Shown one piece after another: positions 1 through 11,640 of a stretch of DNA of 64,000 bases. The position numbers were made by a program, and so were the translations under genes. This DNA is from Chenopodium formosanum (lineage: Eukaryota > Streptophyta > Magnoliopsida > Caryophyllales > Amaranthaceae). The notes beneath the pieces are model-generated. The model had not been told where the DNA came from. It made no database searches and was given only the letters and a program-made list of their open reading frames with translations. Within the stretch, counting starts at the first letter, position 1, and every line of letters begins with the position of its first letter. The stretch spans positions 77,856,402 to 77,920,401 of the forward strand of contig CM044871.1 of NCBI GenBank assembly GCA_024500155.1, read 5' to 3'.

Positions 1-859
1 TAAAGTAGACATTTTTCAGGAGCATTTGACGCGCTACATAAGAAAATATATTATTTCGACCAATGAAAAATTAGATTAATAATTTATTTTAGAATTAAAA
101 AATTTACTCGCCACCTAAGCAAAAGTGACGAATAGGATTTAAGAATTTTGACACATAGGTAGAGAATAATTAAAATTTAAATCACTTTTAAAAACCAATA
201 ATTATCTATTCTAAAAAACAAAAAAAATAACTAAGTAATAATTATCTTTTTTACATATATGGTTGCAAATTTTTAATCACAAATATCTTTAATCTCTCCT
301 TAAAAAATATTGTAAAAGTTTGATATTACGAATAGAGAAAAATTAAAATTTAAATAAAAAAAAACTAAGTAATATCTTTTTTACATATATGGATGCAAAT
401 TTTTTATGGCAAATACTACGTGTCTTTAATCTCTCCCTAACAAATATTATAAAAGTTCAATTTTAATAATGTACTCAAGACGAATAAAAGTAAATCTCAT
501 ATAATTGATTTTCCATAATTTTTAATAGTTAAACGATTATAAATGAGACTAATATTTTAAACAGAACGAGTATATTAAATAAACGCATAGGCAAAAGACT
601 CATTTTGATCAATAAAAAACGACATTTTTCATTTCTTTTTTGAATTAAAAATTTAAATTGTCACATAAATTTTAAATTCAAGCATCACGTAAAATAAATA
701 AAACAACAAAAGATAACTTTAGTGTTAAATTAAAAAATTATCTTATGATATTAAAAAAATTTATCCATATATCTAATGAATGATCTTCATAAATATACAA
801 AATTTTAAATTAAATAGAATGATTTACTAGAACCGTGCATCGCACGGGCTTACATCTAG
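1..859 (+). mobile_element. Helitron-like non-autonomous element H1, 5' end just outside the window
   Basis: The 3' end has the Helitron hallmark: a hairpin with arms CCGTGC (833-838) and GCACGG (842-847), then 8 nt, then CTAG (856-859) followed by T. The first 150 bases match, in the same orientation, the 5' part of the minus-strand element at 57107-57707, so only about 10-15 bases of the 5' end should lie outside the window. Inside, a stretch of about 110 bp at 230-340 is repeated in direct orientation at 366-476. No Rep/helicase coding is present, so it would depend on an autonomous partner. Confidence 0.65.
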
Positions 860-1415
860 TTCAAGTTAAAGAAAGAGATCAAAGCTAAGTTTTATTTCAA
901 ATCAAATATCAAATATCAAGTTTCAAGTATTAACTTATATATTAAAATCAAGGAATAAAGTTCAAGTGCAAAACAACTTCAAAATGGAAAGAATTAAATC
1001 AAAGTCAAGTTTAGAATAAACTTCAAAAGTACTTCAAAAGCAAACTTTTATTCTTCCTAATTGGCAATCGTCACCATGTTACATCAAGAGATCTTAAAAG
1101 CATGTATAATTATGTTAATAAAACAAGAGCTAAAACAATTTGATTTTGAAGAGCTAGGATACGTAGGTAGCCTCATCTAGGAATACGACTCGAGTCACAA
1201 GGTCTTTCATCATTCAATGGTTAATTTTTCTTGAATTTTAATGCAAACGCAGTCTAGATCTTGACTTAGACTCGGATTCAAACCTACTCATAAGTCAAAA
1301 CACATCAATCCCTCATCATTGTTTTCTAGCCCTTATTCACTAATTTGAACTTTTATTTTCTTGATCCAAGCCAATCTGTCCAACCCTAATAGACTCTCCA
1401 ACATGTACGACTTAA
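860..1415. other. Intergenic AT-rich stretch with a possible LTR-element relic
   Basis: No open reading frame of note. Around 1158-1190 the phrase GGATACGTAGGTAGCC resembles the stretch downstream of pol in element B (GGATACGTAAGCAACC near 35000). A small Tat-type relic is possible, but the match is too short to prove it. Confidence 0.35.
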
Positions 1416-1469
<54 letters not shown>

Positions 1470-1780
1470 GGGAGTTTTTTCCCGAGTTTTTAGAGAGAGG
1501 ATCTAATTTTCTCAGCGCGCCATGTAGGATTATCTTAGTAGTAGCCAATTAAATAAGAGATTATTAATTTCTTTTAGAATTAAATAATTTAAATGCCATG
1601 TAAGCAAAATTGGCGAATGAGATTTTTCAGTTTAAATTAATTAAATATTATATATTATCTTTTAATATTAGGAATTTTATCTAAATATATAACGAATTTT
1701 AGGCTCATAATACAAAAAAAAAAAAAAACATTATTTAAAAAAAAAACAAACAAACCGTGCATCGCACGGGCTTCATCTAG
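1416..1780 (+). mobile_element. Helitron-like non-autonomous element H2 (365 bp)
   Basis: It starts with TC after an A (1415/1416) and ends with CTAG (1777-1780) before a T, the A/T insertion rule of Helitrons. The hairpin arms CCGTGC (1755-1760) and GCACGG (1764-1769) sit 7 nt before CTAG. The last 30 bases are almost identical to those of H1. A long TA microsatellite fills its first 50 bases. There is no coding capacity. Confidence 0.7.
1421..1466. repeat. (TA)23 microsatellite
   Basis: Twenty-three uninterrupted TA units at the 5' end of H2. Likely length-polymorphic. Confidence 0.95.
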
Positions 1781-2567
1781 TTCATGTATATTAGGAAATT
1801 TTGTAAATTACCACCCAAAAAAAAGTATCAATTTCTAAATAACCACCTGTTAAAAATTTTATTTTAAATTACCACCCACTAAATTAATTTTTTGCGCAGA
1901 TTACCACCTTTTTTTAAATTCCGGTGGAATTCAGATGTGTGGGGGCCACAATCGTTACTTCCCTCCTAATTTTTTTTCTTTTTTGTTGATTTCACTATTG
2001 TAAGCTATTAAAGACTACTCCTCTCTCAACTCTCTCATTCAATTCTCTCTGCAAATCCACCTATCTCCATAATTTCTCACCCACTCTTCAAATTAGGATC
2101 CTAAATTGCTGATTAAAATCCTAAATTAGTTTTAGTTCACAAATAAAGGTACTCCTGTCTAATTGGGGTTTTGCTTGAAGCTTGATTGCGAAAGTAATTG
2201 CAATCACAATTATTTTCCCAGAATTAGAAGCAATTCAATGACAGAATACAAAAATTGAGTATTGTACATGAACCCTAATTAACTAAACACTCAATTTCCC
2301 CAATTTAACTAAACAATAAGAACCCTTCTTTGCGAAGAAAATCAACCCTAATCTACTAATCAACCAGTTTTCCCCAATTTAAGTACAATAAGAACCCTAA
2401 ATTTAAAGAATGAAAAACTTTACCTGATGCGAATTCACCTATGAAGTTTCTTGAGGACGCTTCTGCAATTACAAGATGATATGCTTGGGGTGAATTTTGG
2501 AATTTGGGAAGAATTTGCAGTATAAATCGCAAATTAGGGTAGGACATATGTTATATAGGAAAAAATC

Positions 2568-2584
2568 GGGGGGGGGGGGGGGGG
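2568..2584 (+). repeat. G17 homopolymer
   Basis: Seventeen consecutive G inside the outer MULE. Rare in plant DNA, error-prone in sequencing and able to form a G-quadruplex. Confidence 0.85.
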
Positions 2585-3059
2585 AATTCATTAGGGAAGC
2601 AAGGACTAGCCGTTATTAACTGTTAGGATGGGCCCACACATCTGAATTTCACCAGATTTCGAAAAATGTGGTAATCTGCACAAAAAATTAATTTAGTGAG
2701 TCACTACTAGAAAACAGGCCATTTCCGACGGAACTTTTTTGTCAGAAACACCCTGAAATCCGTCGGAAATGGTTGTCGGAAACGGGGTTGTAGGAAAAAC
2801 CACTATTTTCGTCGGAAATTCCGTCGGAAACACTTTTTCGACGGATTTCCGACGGATTTTTCCCCCGAAAAGAGGTTTTCAGGTGCCGGAAAAATCCGTC
2901 GCAAATTCCGACGGATTCACTTCCGTTGGAAAGTTATGACAGAATTTTCGTCGGAAAATTATTGTACGAAATTAAAAAAAAGCGTCGCGCCACCACCGGC
3001 ACGACGTATATATCACCGCCTCTAACCACCACAACCCATTACCCTTACCACGACTTAAC

Positions 3060-3275
3060 CCACCACCACCCACCACCCAAACGCAAAAATAAAAAAATTT
3101 CTGCCACGACTTAACCCACCACCCGAACCCACCCCAATTAAACAAACCCACCACCCACCACCCAAACCCAAAAATAAAAAAATTTCTGCCACAACTTAAC
3201 CCACCACCACCCACCACCCGAACCCACCCCGGTTAACCAAACCCACCACCCGAACCCACCCCACTTAACCCTAAC
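3060..3275. repeat. CCACC-rich tandem/direct repeats in the CACTA left arm
   Basis: A block of about 47 bp, recognisable by AAAAATTTCTGCCAC and ACTTAACCCACCAC, occurs near 3073-3120 and again near 3166-3210. It is followed by CCACCCGAACCCACC units. It is low in G and gives only spurious reading frames. Confidence 0.7.
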
Positions 3276-3291
3276 TAACCCAGATCTACAG

Positions 3292-3781
3292 TGTTTAGGG
3301 TGTTTTTGTCCCTCGGGAGAGTTACGTCACGAAGTCTGATCCGGCTGAGCTGTACCTGCAAAATAACGGAGACTTCGGGTGGTTGGAGCTCCGCCTCCGA
3401 CGGTCAAGTTAGTAACTTGAAACGGAATAAAGAGAATGGAAATCTAGGTGGGTATCTGCTCGGATTCCAAGCTCAGATGTTTCTCTGATGTGAGAGAATG
3501 CAAGTGTAATAAAAGGTAAAACGTGCCCTCAAAAAGAGGGACATCTCCCTATTTATAGGGTCCTTGAGAATTGTGCCCCTGATTAGGTCACTGAACCTTA
3601 ATCATTGGTGGGCCACGCCGCTTTGCGGCTTTCTCGGGATTTGGGCCTGAAGGCCGCCTTTTTTCCTTAATTTCTGAAGTGATACGTGTCAAGCGGGGAT
3701 TGGTCCACTTTGGGCCATCCTGAGGCTGACACGTGTCATCCTCTGATTGGACCACGTGGCGGGGTAAAATTACCCTAAACA
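3292..3781 (-). repeat. 3' LTR of element A
   Basis: It begins TGTTTAGGGT and ends ACCCTAAACA, a terminal inverted repeat of 10 bp. A TATAAATA box lies on the minus strand at 3550-3557. G-box/ABRE-like ACGT cores occur at about 3682, 3730 and 3753. The open frame seen in the LTR on the plus strand is non-genic. Confidence 0.92.
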
Positions 3782-3791
3782 TTTGCCCCTC
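3782..3791 (-). promoter_or_regulatory. Polypurine tract of element A
   Basis: On the minus strand GAGGGGCAAA directly abuts the 3' LTR, the expected place for priming plus-strand DNA synthesis. Confidence 0.7.
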
Positions 3792-4052
3792 ACAGATGTG
3801 ACGTGGCACACCACGTGGCATCTGTGACACATGTCACGCTCCGGTTGGTGGTAATTTTACCATTAAAGAGTAACTGTTCACCTTCCGGGTAAATTACGGA
3901 AATGCCCCCGTATTTACCCTCTATATATAGCTGTTTTACCCTCATAATTTTGTACGTTTACAAAAACTTTCTAGAGAGAAAACTTTGAGAGAGCAGAAGT
4001 CATCCGTCTGAGTCAGGCGCAAGCAAGAGAGCTCGTTTTCCACCGACCCAGC
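3792..4052 (+). promoter_or_regulatory. Candidate promoter and 5' UTR start of the antisense gene of element A
   Basis: Reading on the plus strand from the LTR there are two ACGTGGC boxes (about 3802 and 3813), then TATATATA at 3922-3929, then an A/T- and pyrimidine-rich leader with repeated GAGAGA. The coding start of the antisense gene (42393) lies beyond the inserted element B. With B removed the distance from TATA to ATG is about 220 bp, a normal plant 5' UTR. Promoter function is inferred. Confidence 0.5.
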
Positions 4053-4447
4053 TATAGACACCCATTTGTGTCTCCCCAAAACCAAATCCGGTGATGAGTG
4101 CCTTTCACGTCGAATCATAATCGAATGAAACGAAAGTGTGGAAAGGTCTAGTGTTGCGGAAAGTTTTATTTTTTTTCTCTTCTCATTGTTTTTGAAAACT
4201 TTATTTTAAGAAAACAGCCAATCCAGTTTGGTTGGTCCATGATATGGGTCCAATAGTGGTGTAGTTGGATGGAACTTGCAAAGACCTTTCCAACGATATA
4301 TTATAAGCCCAATTCCGATGAATATTGAGGAAGTTATGGCCAATTTACTAAACTGGGCTCGGTTTGAGCTTTATGTACGGCCTAATGATCTAGGGGAGGG
4401 CCTAATATAATTTATCATTCCTAATGCAATTAGGAATGGTTTTAGTC

Positions 4448-4470
4448 TTCTAGAACATTCTAGAAGGTTC
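4448..4470 (+). promoter_or_regulatory. Perfect five-unit heat-shock element in the 5' LTR of B
   Basis: Units TTC-GAA-TTC-GAA-TTC alternate with exactly 2-nt spacers (4448-4450, 4453-4455, 4458-4460, 4463-4465, 4468-4470). This is the binding pattern of heat-shock factor trimers. It lies about 280 bp upstream of the TATA box. Response to heat is inferred from the motif. Confidence 0.75.
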
Positions 4471-4605
4471 CTTATCATTCCTAATTCAATTAGGACTCTT
4501 CAGAGTTTTAATCAAGATTAAATAGCATTTTCGATGAAATTATATTATTTTATCTTCCAGTACGGTAAATTTATCAGATTTTCGAAAACGCGTTGAAAAT
4601 CAGTT

Positions 4606-4690
4606 TGGCGTCCAACCCCAGGCCTTGGCGCCTGGAACCAGGCGCTAGCCACTGGTGCCTGGCGCCAACTAGCCAGGGCTGGCGCCAATG
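4606..4690 (+). repeat. GGCGCC cluster in the LTR of B
   Basis: Several GGCGCC or near-GGCGCC units (TTGGCGCCTGG, CTGGCGCCAA) spaced roughly 20 bp apart, upstream of the TATA box. The arrangement differs in every LTR copy of this family. Confidence 0.8.
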
Positions 4691-4748
4691 TTGTTTTGCG
4701 ATCTTCATACTCTGTTTTGTTAAATTATCTTTTTTGGATGATTTTCTC

Positions 4749-4756
4749 TATAAATA
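4749..4756 (+). promoter_or_regulatory. TATA box of the B LTR
   Basis: TATAAATA, conserved in the C LTR copies on the minus strand (near 9852). Start of the genomic RNA would be about 30 bp downstream. Confidence 0.6.
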
Positions 4757-5980
4757 TCGTATCAAAAACTCCGTTTTCATGGACCAATATTCACCAATTA
4801 CCAATATCAATTCATCTAATTCTCCTCATTCTTAACAATTCATTCATCATCTTCATCATTCATTCGTCAATTCTCAATAATATTAATTCTTTAGCATTCT
4901 TTCTTTCTTGCTTTTTAATACATAATTCCGCATTCATTAGATCTAGATACACCCAGCCATATTCGAAGTTGCCTTCGCCCTAGACGTGAAAGGTTTTAAT
5001 TTCTGAGGGTTTGGTCCCAAATCTCTCTTTTCATTATTTAATTTAATTGTTTTGTTTATTATTTTTCCTTGAAGTTACTAACATGTGTATTTTGTTATTA
5101 GAAAGAGGTACGAGGCATCCAAGTAAGTACTTAATGGTTTTATTGATATTATGATATAGATATCATGCTTAGATTATTATGATATTCCTAGTATCATATC
5201 TAGGGTATTTTTAATATTAAATATGATTGCTATGATGCCTTTTATTTTCTTCCTAATATTTATTCATGTTAGTATCATTTTAGGGTTAAAGATTTGATTT
5301 TTATTGTTTAGTGACATGCTAGGGTTTGTCATTAATCTTGTTAGTATCATGCCTAGGATCTTGCTATGCTTTAACATGATTATGATGATTATGATTATGA
5401 TTGATGTTATTATTATTAATGATGTTGATTATTTATTATGTTGCTTGATATATTTTACTCTTTATTGCTTGATCACCTTTTATTGCATGTTTAAAGGGAA
5501 TTTTGTACTTGCAACCGCGCTTAATAAGATAATTAATAATCTTGTTAGGGTTAATTGTGATTATAATTCAAGTGATCGCCAATATTAGATTTGTATGTGC
5601 ATTAATATTCAACCAACATAGATAAACAGGTTTAGGGTTAATCCTATTGATTGCATGTTAGTCAGAAAGCGCACATGAATACGAGCAGAATAAAGTAGAG
5701 GCCTATTATTAGGGCAGGTTCAATCTCTTTTAGGTTGGATTTGTACCTTCATCCCCGAACCCTTATTTGGTTCATGACCTTATGGAGTTGACGATCTCTT
5801 GGATCGTTAAGGGGTGTAACCTTCATCCCATGAACGGTTTACAAGTTCCTAAAAAAACTTGTTGGCGACTCTTTTGCTCTATCTTCTTCCCTTTTGGACG
5901 CCACCGTACTTTAGTGTATGATCACAGTGGGGTTCAAGCTAGTGGGATTTTAAAGGCTTGAAATTATTCCCTACAGTTTT

Positions 5981-5998
5981 TGGCGACTCCACTGGGGA
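5981..5998 (+). promoter_or_regulatory. Primer binding site of element B
   Basis: TGGCGACTCCACTGGGGA starts 5 nt after the LTR end. It has the TGG start and position of a PBS and resembles the Ogre-type site reported as complementary to a tRNA-Arg. I did not verify the tRNA. Confidence 0.7.
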
Positions 5999-7682
5999 GG
6001 ATTTCTATTTTAATTCCTGAATTTGTTTCGGCAATGATTTAGAATGAGTGGATGAGACTCGAAAAGTTCTAAGTATTTCATGTGCGTAATTTTGATTAAC
6101 ATTATTGTCATATGCATAAAAATGTTCTCATTGGAAAGACCATCCGTAATGAGTCAAAAACATAGGATTTTACACGTAGAAAATTTGAGAAATGTCTTTC
6201 ACAACTAGGACTGAAATAACACCGCGCGAAACTGGATGATTTTATTGAGCACAGAAAGCTGCTGAGGCATGTGTGAAGTAGCGTCAGTGGCCAGAGCTTG
6301 GCGCCAAACTTTTAGCCGTAGCGCCAGACGCCAATATTGGCGCCAGGCGCTACAGTTAAAAGTTGGCGCCAGTCTCTGTTTGCTGGCGCTAATTTCCCCC
6401 AATACCGAGCCAGAAATATGCGTTCTAATTTCGACCGGTTTTTCGTATTGTTTGCTCGATCCTACTTCCTGATTGAATTTTTTCTCACTTTTCTGAAACC
6501 CATATGTGTTCTACATATGGACATAACCCTCTGGGAATTCATGCTCTATCTACCCGATTGAACGCTCCTGGCAACAAAGGGTACATCTGAGATGTTGAAT
6601 TCACCAACCCATGGAAGTGAGTTTTTTCTAAAACTCGCGGTGTCCCATCCACACGCGCTAACCCTTCACGGTAAGGCTTCTGCGCGGTGCATCCGGAAAA
6701 TTAACCATGGACCCTTTATTGACTAAACCATATCCTGAACTTTAGAGAACTAGAGCCATGGTTAGGTTGCAAACTCATTGCATCATATTGTGCCTACTTG
6801 ACTAATTGTGCATTATTTGTTGTGCATATATATTCTATGTTTCTCTTAACCGTTTGTTGATTTGTGTTGAGACTAAAATTAATGACTTAAAGAACCTTGC
6901 CTAATTAATTAATTAATTAATTATTTAATTAATTAATTAATTAATTTGAGTCAATAAATTTGTTTTTTTTTCGGAATTGACATAGTACGACTTTAGGCAT
7001 ACCCCAGTTGACTAATAATACCGAAAATAGTCCCATACTGAAGCTCCAATATTGGCGCCAAAGTCTGAGCTGTAGCGCCACATTGTAGTGTGTAGCGCCA
7101 GACATTAACTAAATCGTCTGGCGCCAACCACCATAGTGTGACGCCAGTCCTGTCGATTGGCCGACAGTTCGGATTATTTGTCGAGTCATCACCTAATGTC
7201 TAATTAATCAGTTTTCTGTTTAATTCGGTTAATTTTGCTGACAATAATGCTTAATTGAATTAATGTTCGAGTCTAGGCACTAAGTCCCATGGTCTTACAC
7301 AAGAGTCCAAACATGTCACTTACACTCAATACACACACCAATACACATGTCTTGACCATGATTAAGAGAGTCTTGTGTGCGCGCGTTTTTTTTTCGTCAT
7401 TTTTTTTAAGGGGGTAAGTCGGATATTAATCCTCCAATAAATAATAATACTTAGTTCCTTAAAAATATGTACATTATTGTTGCCAAAAATATGCATATAC
7501 CTTTTTTTTAAAAATAAAAACCATAAAGTCAAATTGATTCGAGTCAAGTAATTAAAACGCAAATTGGCTTAATTTACAGTGCGTGGTCAAGAAAGGAAGG
7601 ACGATTAATCAAAGATAACCTCTTCGTACAAGTCCAACTTTTCGACAAACCTATAGCCCGCAAGAGGAAAGCAAGAATCATA
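5999..7682 (+). other. Leader (5' UTR) of element B
   Basis: No long open frame. It contains two GGCGCC clusters (6286-6395 and 7050-7148) and an ATTA microsatellite (6900-6945), longer here than in the C copies (24973-24995 and 25746-25768). From 6371 on this leader is copied at 25213. It is also present in inverted orientation at 24238-25190 (leader of C). Confidence 0.8.
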
Positions 7683-8610
7683 ATGGCAACTCAAGAAGAA
7701 GTCAATGATCTCAAGTACCAACTGGCTACTGTAACTAAGACACTGAAGTTTCTCGCACTTAAGATCGATGATCCCGTGAAGCAACAACAAATGGACCTTA
7801 TGCAAGAGAGCCTAAGCAAGTTGTCCAGCGACTACAAGTTTCAAGAACTCACATCCCAAAGGGTCTCGGTGGATAAAGATCTTCTTCCGCAGAAGTTCAG
7901 CGCCAACGACATCCTAAAATTTAGGGCAATCGACAACCCTTACTTCCACTTAAGAGCATTTGAAACAATAATGAGTATCAAGGGTATCGATAAGAAAGTC
8001 TTCCCTTCTCTGTTCTCACTATCTCTCGAGACCGTTTGCCAACAATGGTTCTTTTCTCTTGAAAAAGAAAAGACCTCTACCTGGGAATCCATAGCAAACG
8101 CTTTCGTTGATAGGTACAAGTGCAACATTCAAGTCGAAACTGACCATAGAGAACTTGAAATCCTCAAACAGAAGGAGAATGAAGGCTTCACTGCTTTCTT
8201 TAACAAGTGGAGAGAAACCTCAGCTAAAATGATCGAGGTACCAAGTGAAAAAGAGTCCGTGAGACTGTTCATTAAAAACCTCCAAGAGAAATATTCAAAA
8301 CATCTTAAATATCAAAATAACCTTCATACCTTTAAGGCTGTTTATGATATTGGGATTAATATCGAAGATGACTTGGCTAAATCTAAAGCTGCCAACAATA
8401 GCTCCAACAGTGGCTGGAAAGGAAAGAAGAACGACAATCCTTCTTCTTCCAAAACCGCCCACTCAAATAATGTTAGCACCTTTAATCTAGGAGAAGTCTT
8501 CGCCATGAACAACCAAGGACAAAAGAAACCGTTTAGGAGAAACTTTACTCCTATTGGCATGAGTTATGACACCGCATTTGATCGATTAAATGCAAAAGGT
8601 CTTATAACTC
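7683..8610 (+). pseudogene. gag: gag of element B, N-terminal 309 codons, cut by element C
   Basis: It starts at ATG in MATQEEVNDLK. An N-terminal predicted coiled coil (residues 1-60) precedes a retrotransposon Gag domain (about 85-230) with the core W-FSLEKEK, FVDRYK and F-NKWRE. This protein would form the virus-like particle that packages genomic RNA. The frame runs into the inverted LTR of C after LNAKGLIT, so the first zinc-knuckle-like motif is missing. It has substitutions not shared by the copies at 26515 and 24237 (for example Y, K and F near residues 12-23), so it is the most diverged of the three. The rest of B gag resumes at 29109. Confidence 0.88.
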
Positions 8611-10569
8611 TGTAGGGAATAATTTCAAGCCTTTAAAATCCCACTAGCTTGAACCCCACTATGATCATACACTAAAGTACGGTGGCGTCCAAAAGGGAAG
8701 AAGATAGAGCAAAAGAGTCGCCAACAAGTTTTTTAAGGAACTTGTAAACCGTTCATAGGATGAAGGTTACACCCCTTAACGATCCAAGAGATCTTCAACT
8801 CCATAAGGTCATGAACCAAATAAGGGTTCGGGGATGATGGTACAAATTCAACCTAAAAGAGATTGAACCTGCCCTAATAATAGGCCTCTACTTTATTCTG
8901 CTCGTATTCATGTGCGCTTTCTGATTAACATGCAATCAATAGGATTAACCCTAAACCTGTTTAATCTATGTTGGTTGAATTTAATGCACAAATAAATCAT
9001 TATTGGCGATCACTTGAATTATAATCACAATTAACCTAATAAGATTATTAATTATCTTATTAAGCGTGATTGCAAGTACCAATTCCCTTTAAACATGCAA
9101 TAAAAGGTGATCAAGCAATAACAATAAAAATAATATATATCAAGCAACATAAATAATAATCATGAACAATAACGAATATCATAATCATAGCAATCATAAT
9201 TATAACAATATTCATGTTAAAGCATAATAAAAGTAAGATCCTAGGCATGATACTAACAAGATTAATAACAAACCCTAGCATGTCACTAAGAAATTAAAAT
9301 CAAATCTTTAACCCTAACATGATACTAACATGAATTAATATTAGGAAGAAAATAAAAGGCATCATAGGAATCATATTTAATATTAAAATTACCCTAGACA
9401 TGATACTAGGAATCATAATAACAATATAAACATGATGTCTACATCATAATATCAATAAATCAATTAAAGTACTTACTTGGATGCCTCGTACCTCTTTCTA
9501 ATAACAAAATACACACGTTAGTAATTTCAAGGAAAATAATAATCAAAACAATTAAATTAAATAATTGAAATAGAGATTTGGGACCAAACCCTCAGAAATT
9601 AAAACCTTTCACGTCTAGGGCGAAGGCAACTTCGAATATGGCTAAGTGTATCAAGATCTTGTGAATGTGGAATTTTGTGTTAAAAAGCAATGTTTAGAAA
9701 AGAATACTAAAGAATTAATATTATTGAAAGTTGATGAATGAATGAATGAAAAGAATTGATGATGAAGAGAATTAATTAAAAGAATGTAGATGAATGAAGA
9801 GAATTGATGATTAATAGATGTAGATGATGAATGAAAACGGAGTTTTTGATACGATATTTATAGAGAAAATCATCCAAAAAAGATAATTTAACAAAACAGA
9901 GTTTGAAGATCGCAAAAACACATTGGCGCCAGCCCTGGCTAGTTGGCGCCAGGACCAGTGGCTAGCGCCTGGCACCAATCCTGGTTCCAGGCGCCAAGGC
10001 CTGGGGTTGGACGCCAAACTGACTTTTAACGCGTTTTTGAAAATCTGATAAATTTCCCGTACTGGAAGATAAAATAATATAATTTCAATCGAAAATGTTA
10101 TTTGATCTTGATTAAAACTCTGAAGAGTCCTAATTGAATTAGGAATGATAAGAACCTTCTAGAATATTCTAGAAGACTAAAACCATTCCTAATTGCATTA
10201 GGAATGATAAATTATATTAGGCCCTCCCCTAGATCATTAGGCCGTACTTAAAGCTCAAATCGGGCCCAGTTTAGTAAATTGGCCATAACTTCCTCAATAT
10301 TCATCGGAATTGGGCTTATAATATATCGTTGGAAAGGTCTTTGCAAGCCCCATTCAACTACACCACTATTGGACCCATATCATGGACTAACTAAACTGGA
10401 TTGGCTGTTTTCTTAAAATAAAGTTTTCAAAAACAGGGAGAAGAGAAAAGAAATAAAACTTTCCTCAACGCTAGACCTTTCCACACTTTCGTTTCATTCT
10501 ATCATGATTCGACGTGAAAGGCACTCATCACCGGGTTTGGTTTTGGGGAGACACAAATGGGTGTCTACA
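8611..10569 (-). repeat. 3' LTR of element C
   Basis: 1959 bp, starts TGTAGGGAATAATTTC and ends GGGTGTCTACA on the plus strand, the inverted form of the B LTR. It holds a five-unit heat-shock element (10152-10174), a GGCGCC cluster (about 9925-10015) and an inverted TATA box (about 9852). Confidence 0.92.
10152..10174 (-). promoter_or_regulatory. Heat-shock element in the C LTR
   Basis: Five alternating GAA/TTC units with 2-nt spacers. It differs from the B copy only in one spacer base. Confidence 0.72.
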
Positions 10570-10586
10570 GAAGCCCCCACTTTGAC
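10570..10586 (-). promoter_or_regulatory. Polypurine tract region of element C
   Basis: On the minus strand GTCAAAGTGGGGGCTTC abuts the 3' LTR. The same sequence abuts the right LTR of B (40361-40377). Confidence 0.7.
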
Positions 10587-10849
10587 TGAGTTTGGAGAAA
10601 CGCAAGTTTCGAAAACGAAAGCCAAAGTATCGATAGGGACGGAGAATGACTCAGAACGTTCTGCGATCCTAAATCACTCTTGTAATGCCGATACCTGCAA
10701 AACTAGCATTAGTTAAACAGATAAAAGAGTTAAGAAACGCGTATCTTACACTGTCGAGCACACGTCTCTGAAAGTAACCGATTGTTGCTGCTGTACTGTT
10801 GTTTTGATGACCTCCTACAAGCTAGAGAATGACATCCCGCTTGAAAACC

Positions 10850-11160
10850 GCTACGCCCGTAACTGCTTCCAAATTAGAAGATTGCTTCGCCTGAAACTAT
10901 CTTCCCCGCTATGATAACATTCCACGTCCAAGGGAACATCATCGAAAATTATTTCTCTTGAAATAATTCTCATCCGCATTATGATCATCTTCCATGCCTC
11001 AGGAACTATGATCGAAGACAACTTCGCCCGAAATTACCTTCAGTTGTTTGTGACAACTTTCCGCAAGCTAGGGAATGATGTCGAAGACATCTTCTCTTGA
11101 AGTCATCCTCATTTGATGCGATAATTTTCCCAAGGAAATTACCGAAGGTCCACGCCTGTC
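10850..11160. repeat. Diverged tandem repeat, unit about 80-90 bp
   Basis: Units share TCGAAGAC or TCGAAAAT, CTTGAAAT or CCGAAAT, TTCC and an AGGGAA/ATGAT core. The homologous region of B (39730-40140) carries similar units, at least one more than here. Confidence 0.6.
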
Positions 11161-11204
11161 GATCTTTAAAAGTTCGCCTGAACTTTGCCTTTGCTATGCC
11201 TGTA

Positions 11205-11345
11205 CGCTGGCGCTCTTTTGCTTTGAACCTGTATGTCGGTGCCCTATGCTCTTGAACCTATATGTCGGTGCCTTTTGCTCTTGAACCTATATGTCGGTGC
11301 CTTTTGCTCTTGGACCTATATGTCGGTGCCTTTTGCTAATGAGCC
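11205..11345. repeat. 29-bp tandem repeat, about 4.5 copies
   Basis: TATGTCGGTGCC recurs at 11232, 11261, 11290 and 11319, exactly 29 bp apart. The B copy (39595-39660) has only about 2.5 units. Confidence 0.9.
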
Positions 11346-11519
11346 AATGCTTAGGCGCTTTAAGCTAAGTGAGACGATCTTTTCATCAGGTCGATCACTT
11401 TACGTAATCAAGCCGATTACTTAATCATGTCAAATTGCTTAGAGGGGCTAACTGGCGTACCAAGGAACCCAAAATATATTGCAGAAGGCTAGCACAACCC
11501 CAACAGGTGGCTGGCTGCT

Positions 11520-11640
11520 TTGGCGTCGCTGAAAATCAATCAGCGCCAGCCTAAAGGCATTAGCGCCAGGCGCTGGCGTTGGCGTCAGGCGCCAAGCACA
11601 GAACGTGACGCCAATTCCTAGGGACTGGAGCCAGCACGGG
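11520..11640 (+). repeat. GGCGCC cluster upstream of the PMD gene of C
   Basis: Units such as TTAGCGCCAGGCGCTGGCG and CAGGCGCCAAGC, spaced about 20 bp. The same position in B is 39295-39425. Confidence 0.8.

Larger units (their letters stand above)
4053..5975 (+). repeat. 5' LTR of element B
   Basis: It starts TATAGACACC and ends TTATTCCCTACA. It has a five-unit heat-shock element (4448-4470), a GGCGCC cluster (4606-4690) and TATAAATA (4749-4756). A long AT-rich R/U5 stretch follows with ATG-rich but non-genic frames. Confidence 0.93.

Noticed and set aside
2926..3217. Short frames in the CCACC-rich left CACTA arm
   Set aside because: Composition effect of repeats on both strands, with no domain.
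3294..3488. Open frame MFRVFLSLGRVTSR in the LTR of A (again at 52302-52553)
   Set aside because: It reads the LTR antisense to the element and has no domain; it persists because the LTRs are similar.
4593..5588. Several open frames of 60-95 codons in the LTR of B (repeated at 41050-41901)
   Set aside because: They lie in the LTR, have no recognisable domain and are not conserved between LTR copies in length.
9811..10017. Frame reading MASNPRPWRLEPG in the C LTR
   Set aside because: It translates the GGCGCC cluster; a by-product of the repeats.
11205..11345. CRISPR-like array (29-bp period)
   Set aside because: Contiguous tandem repeat without spacers in a plant retrotransposon.
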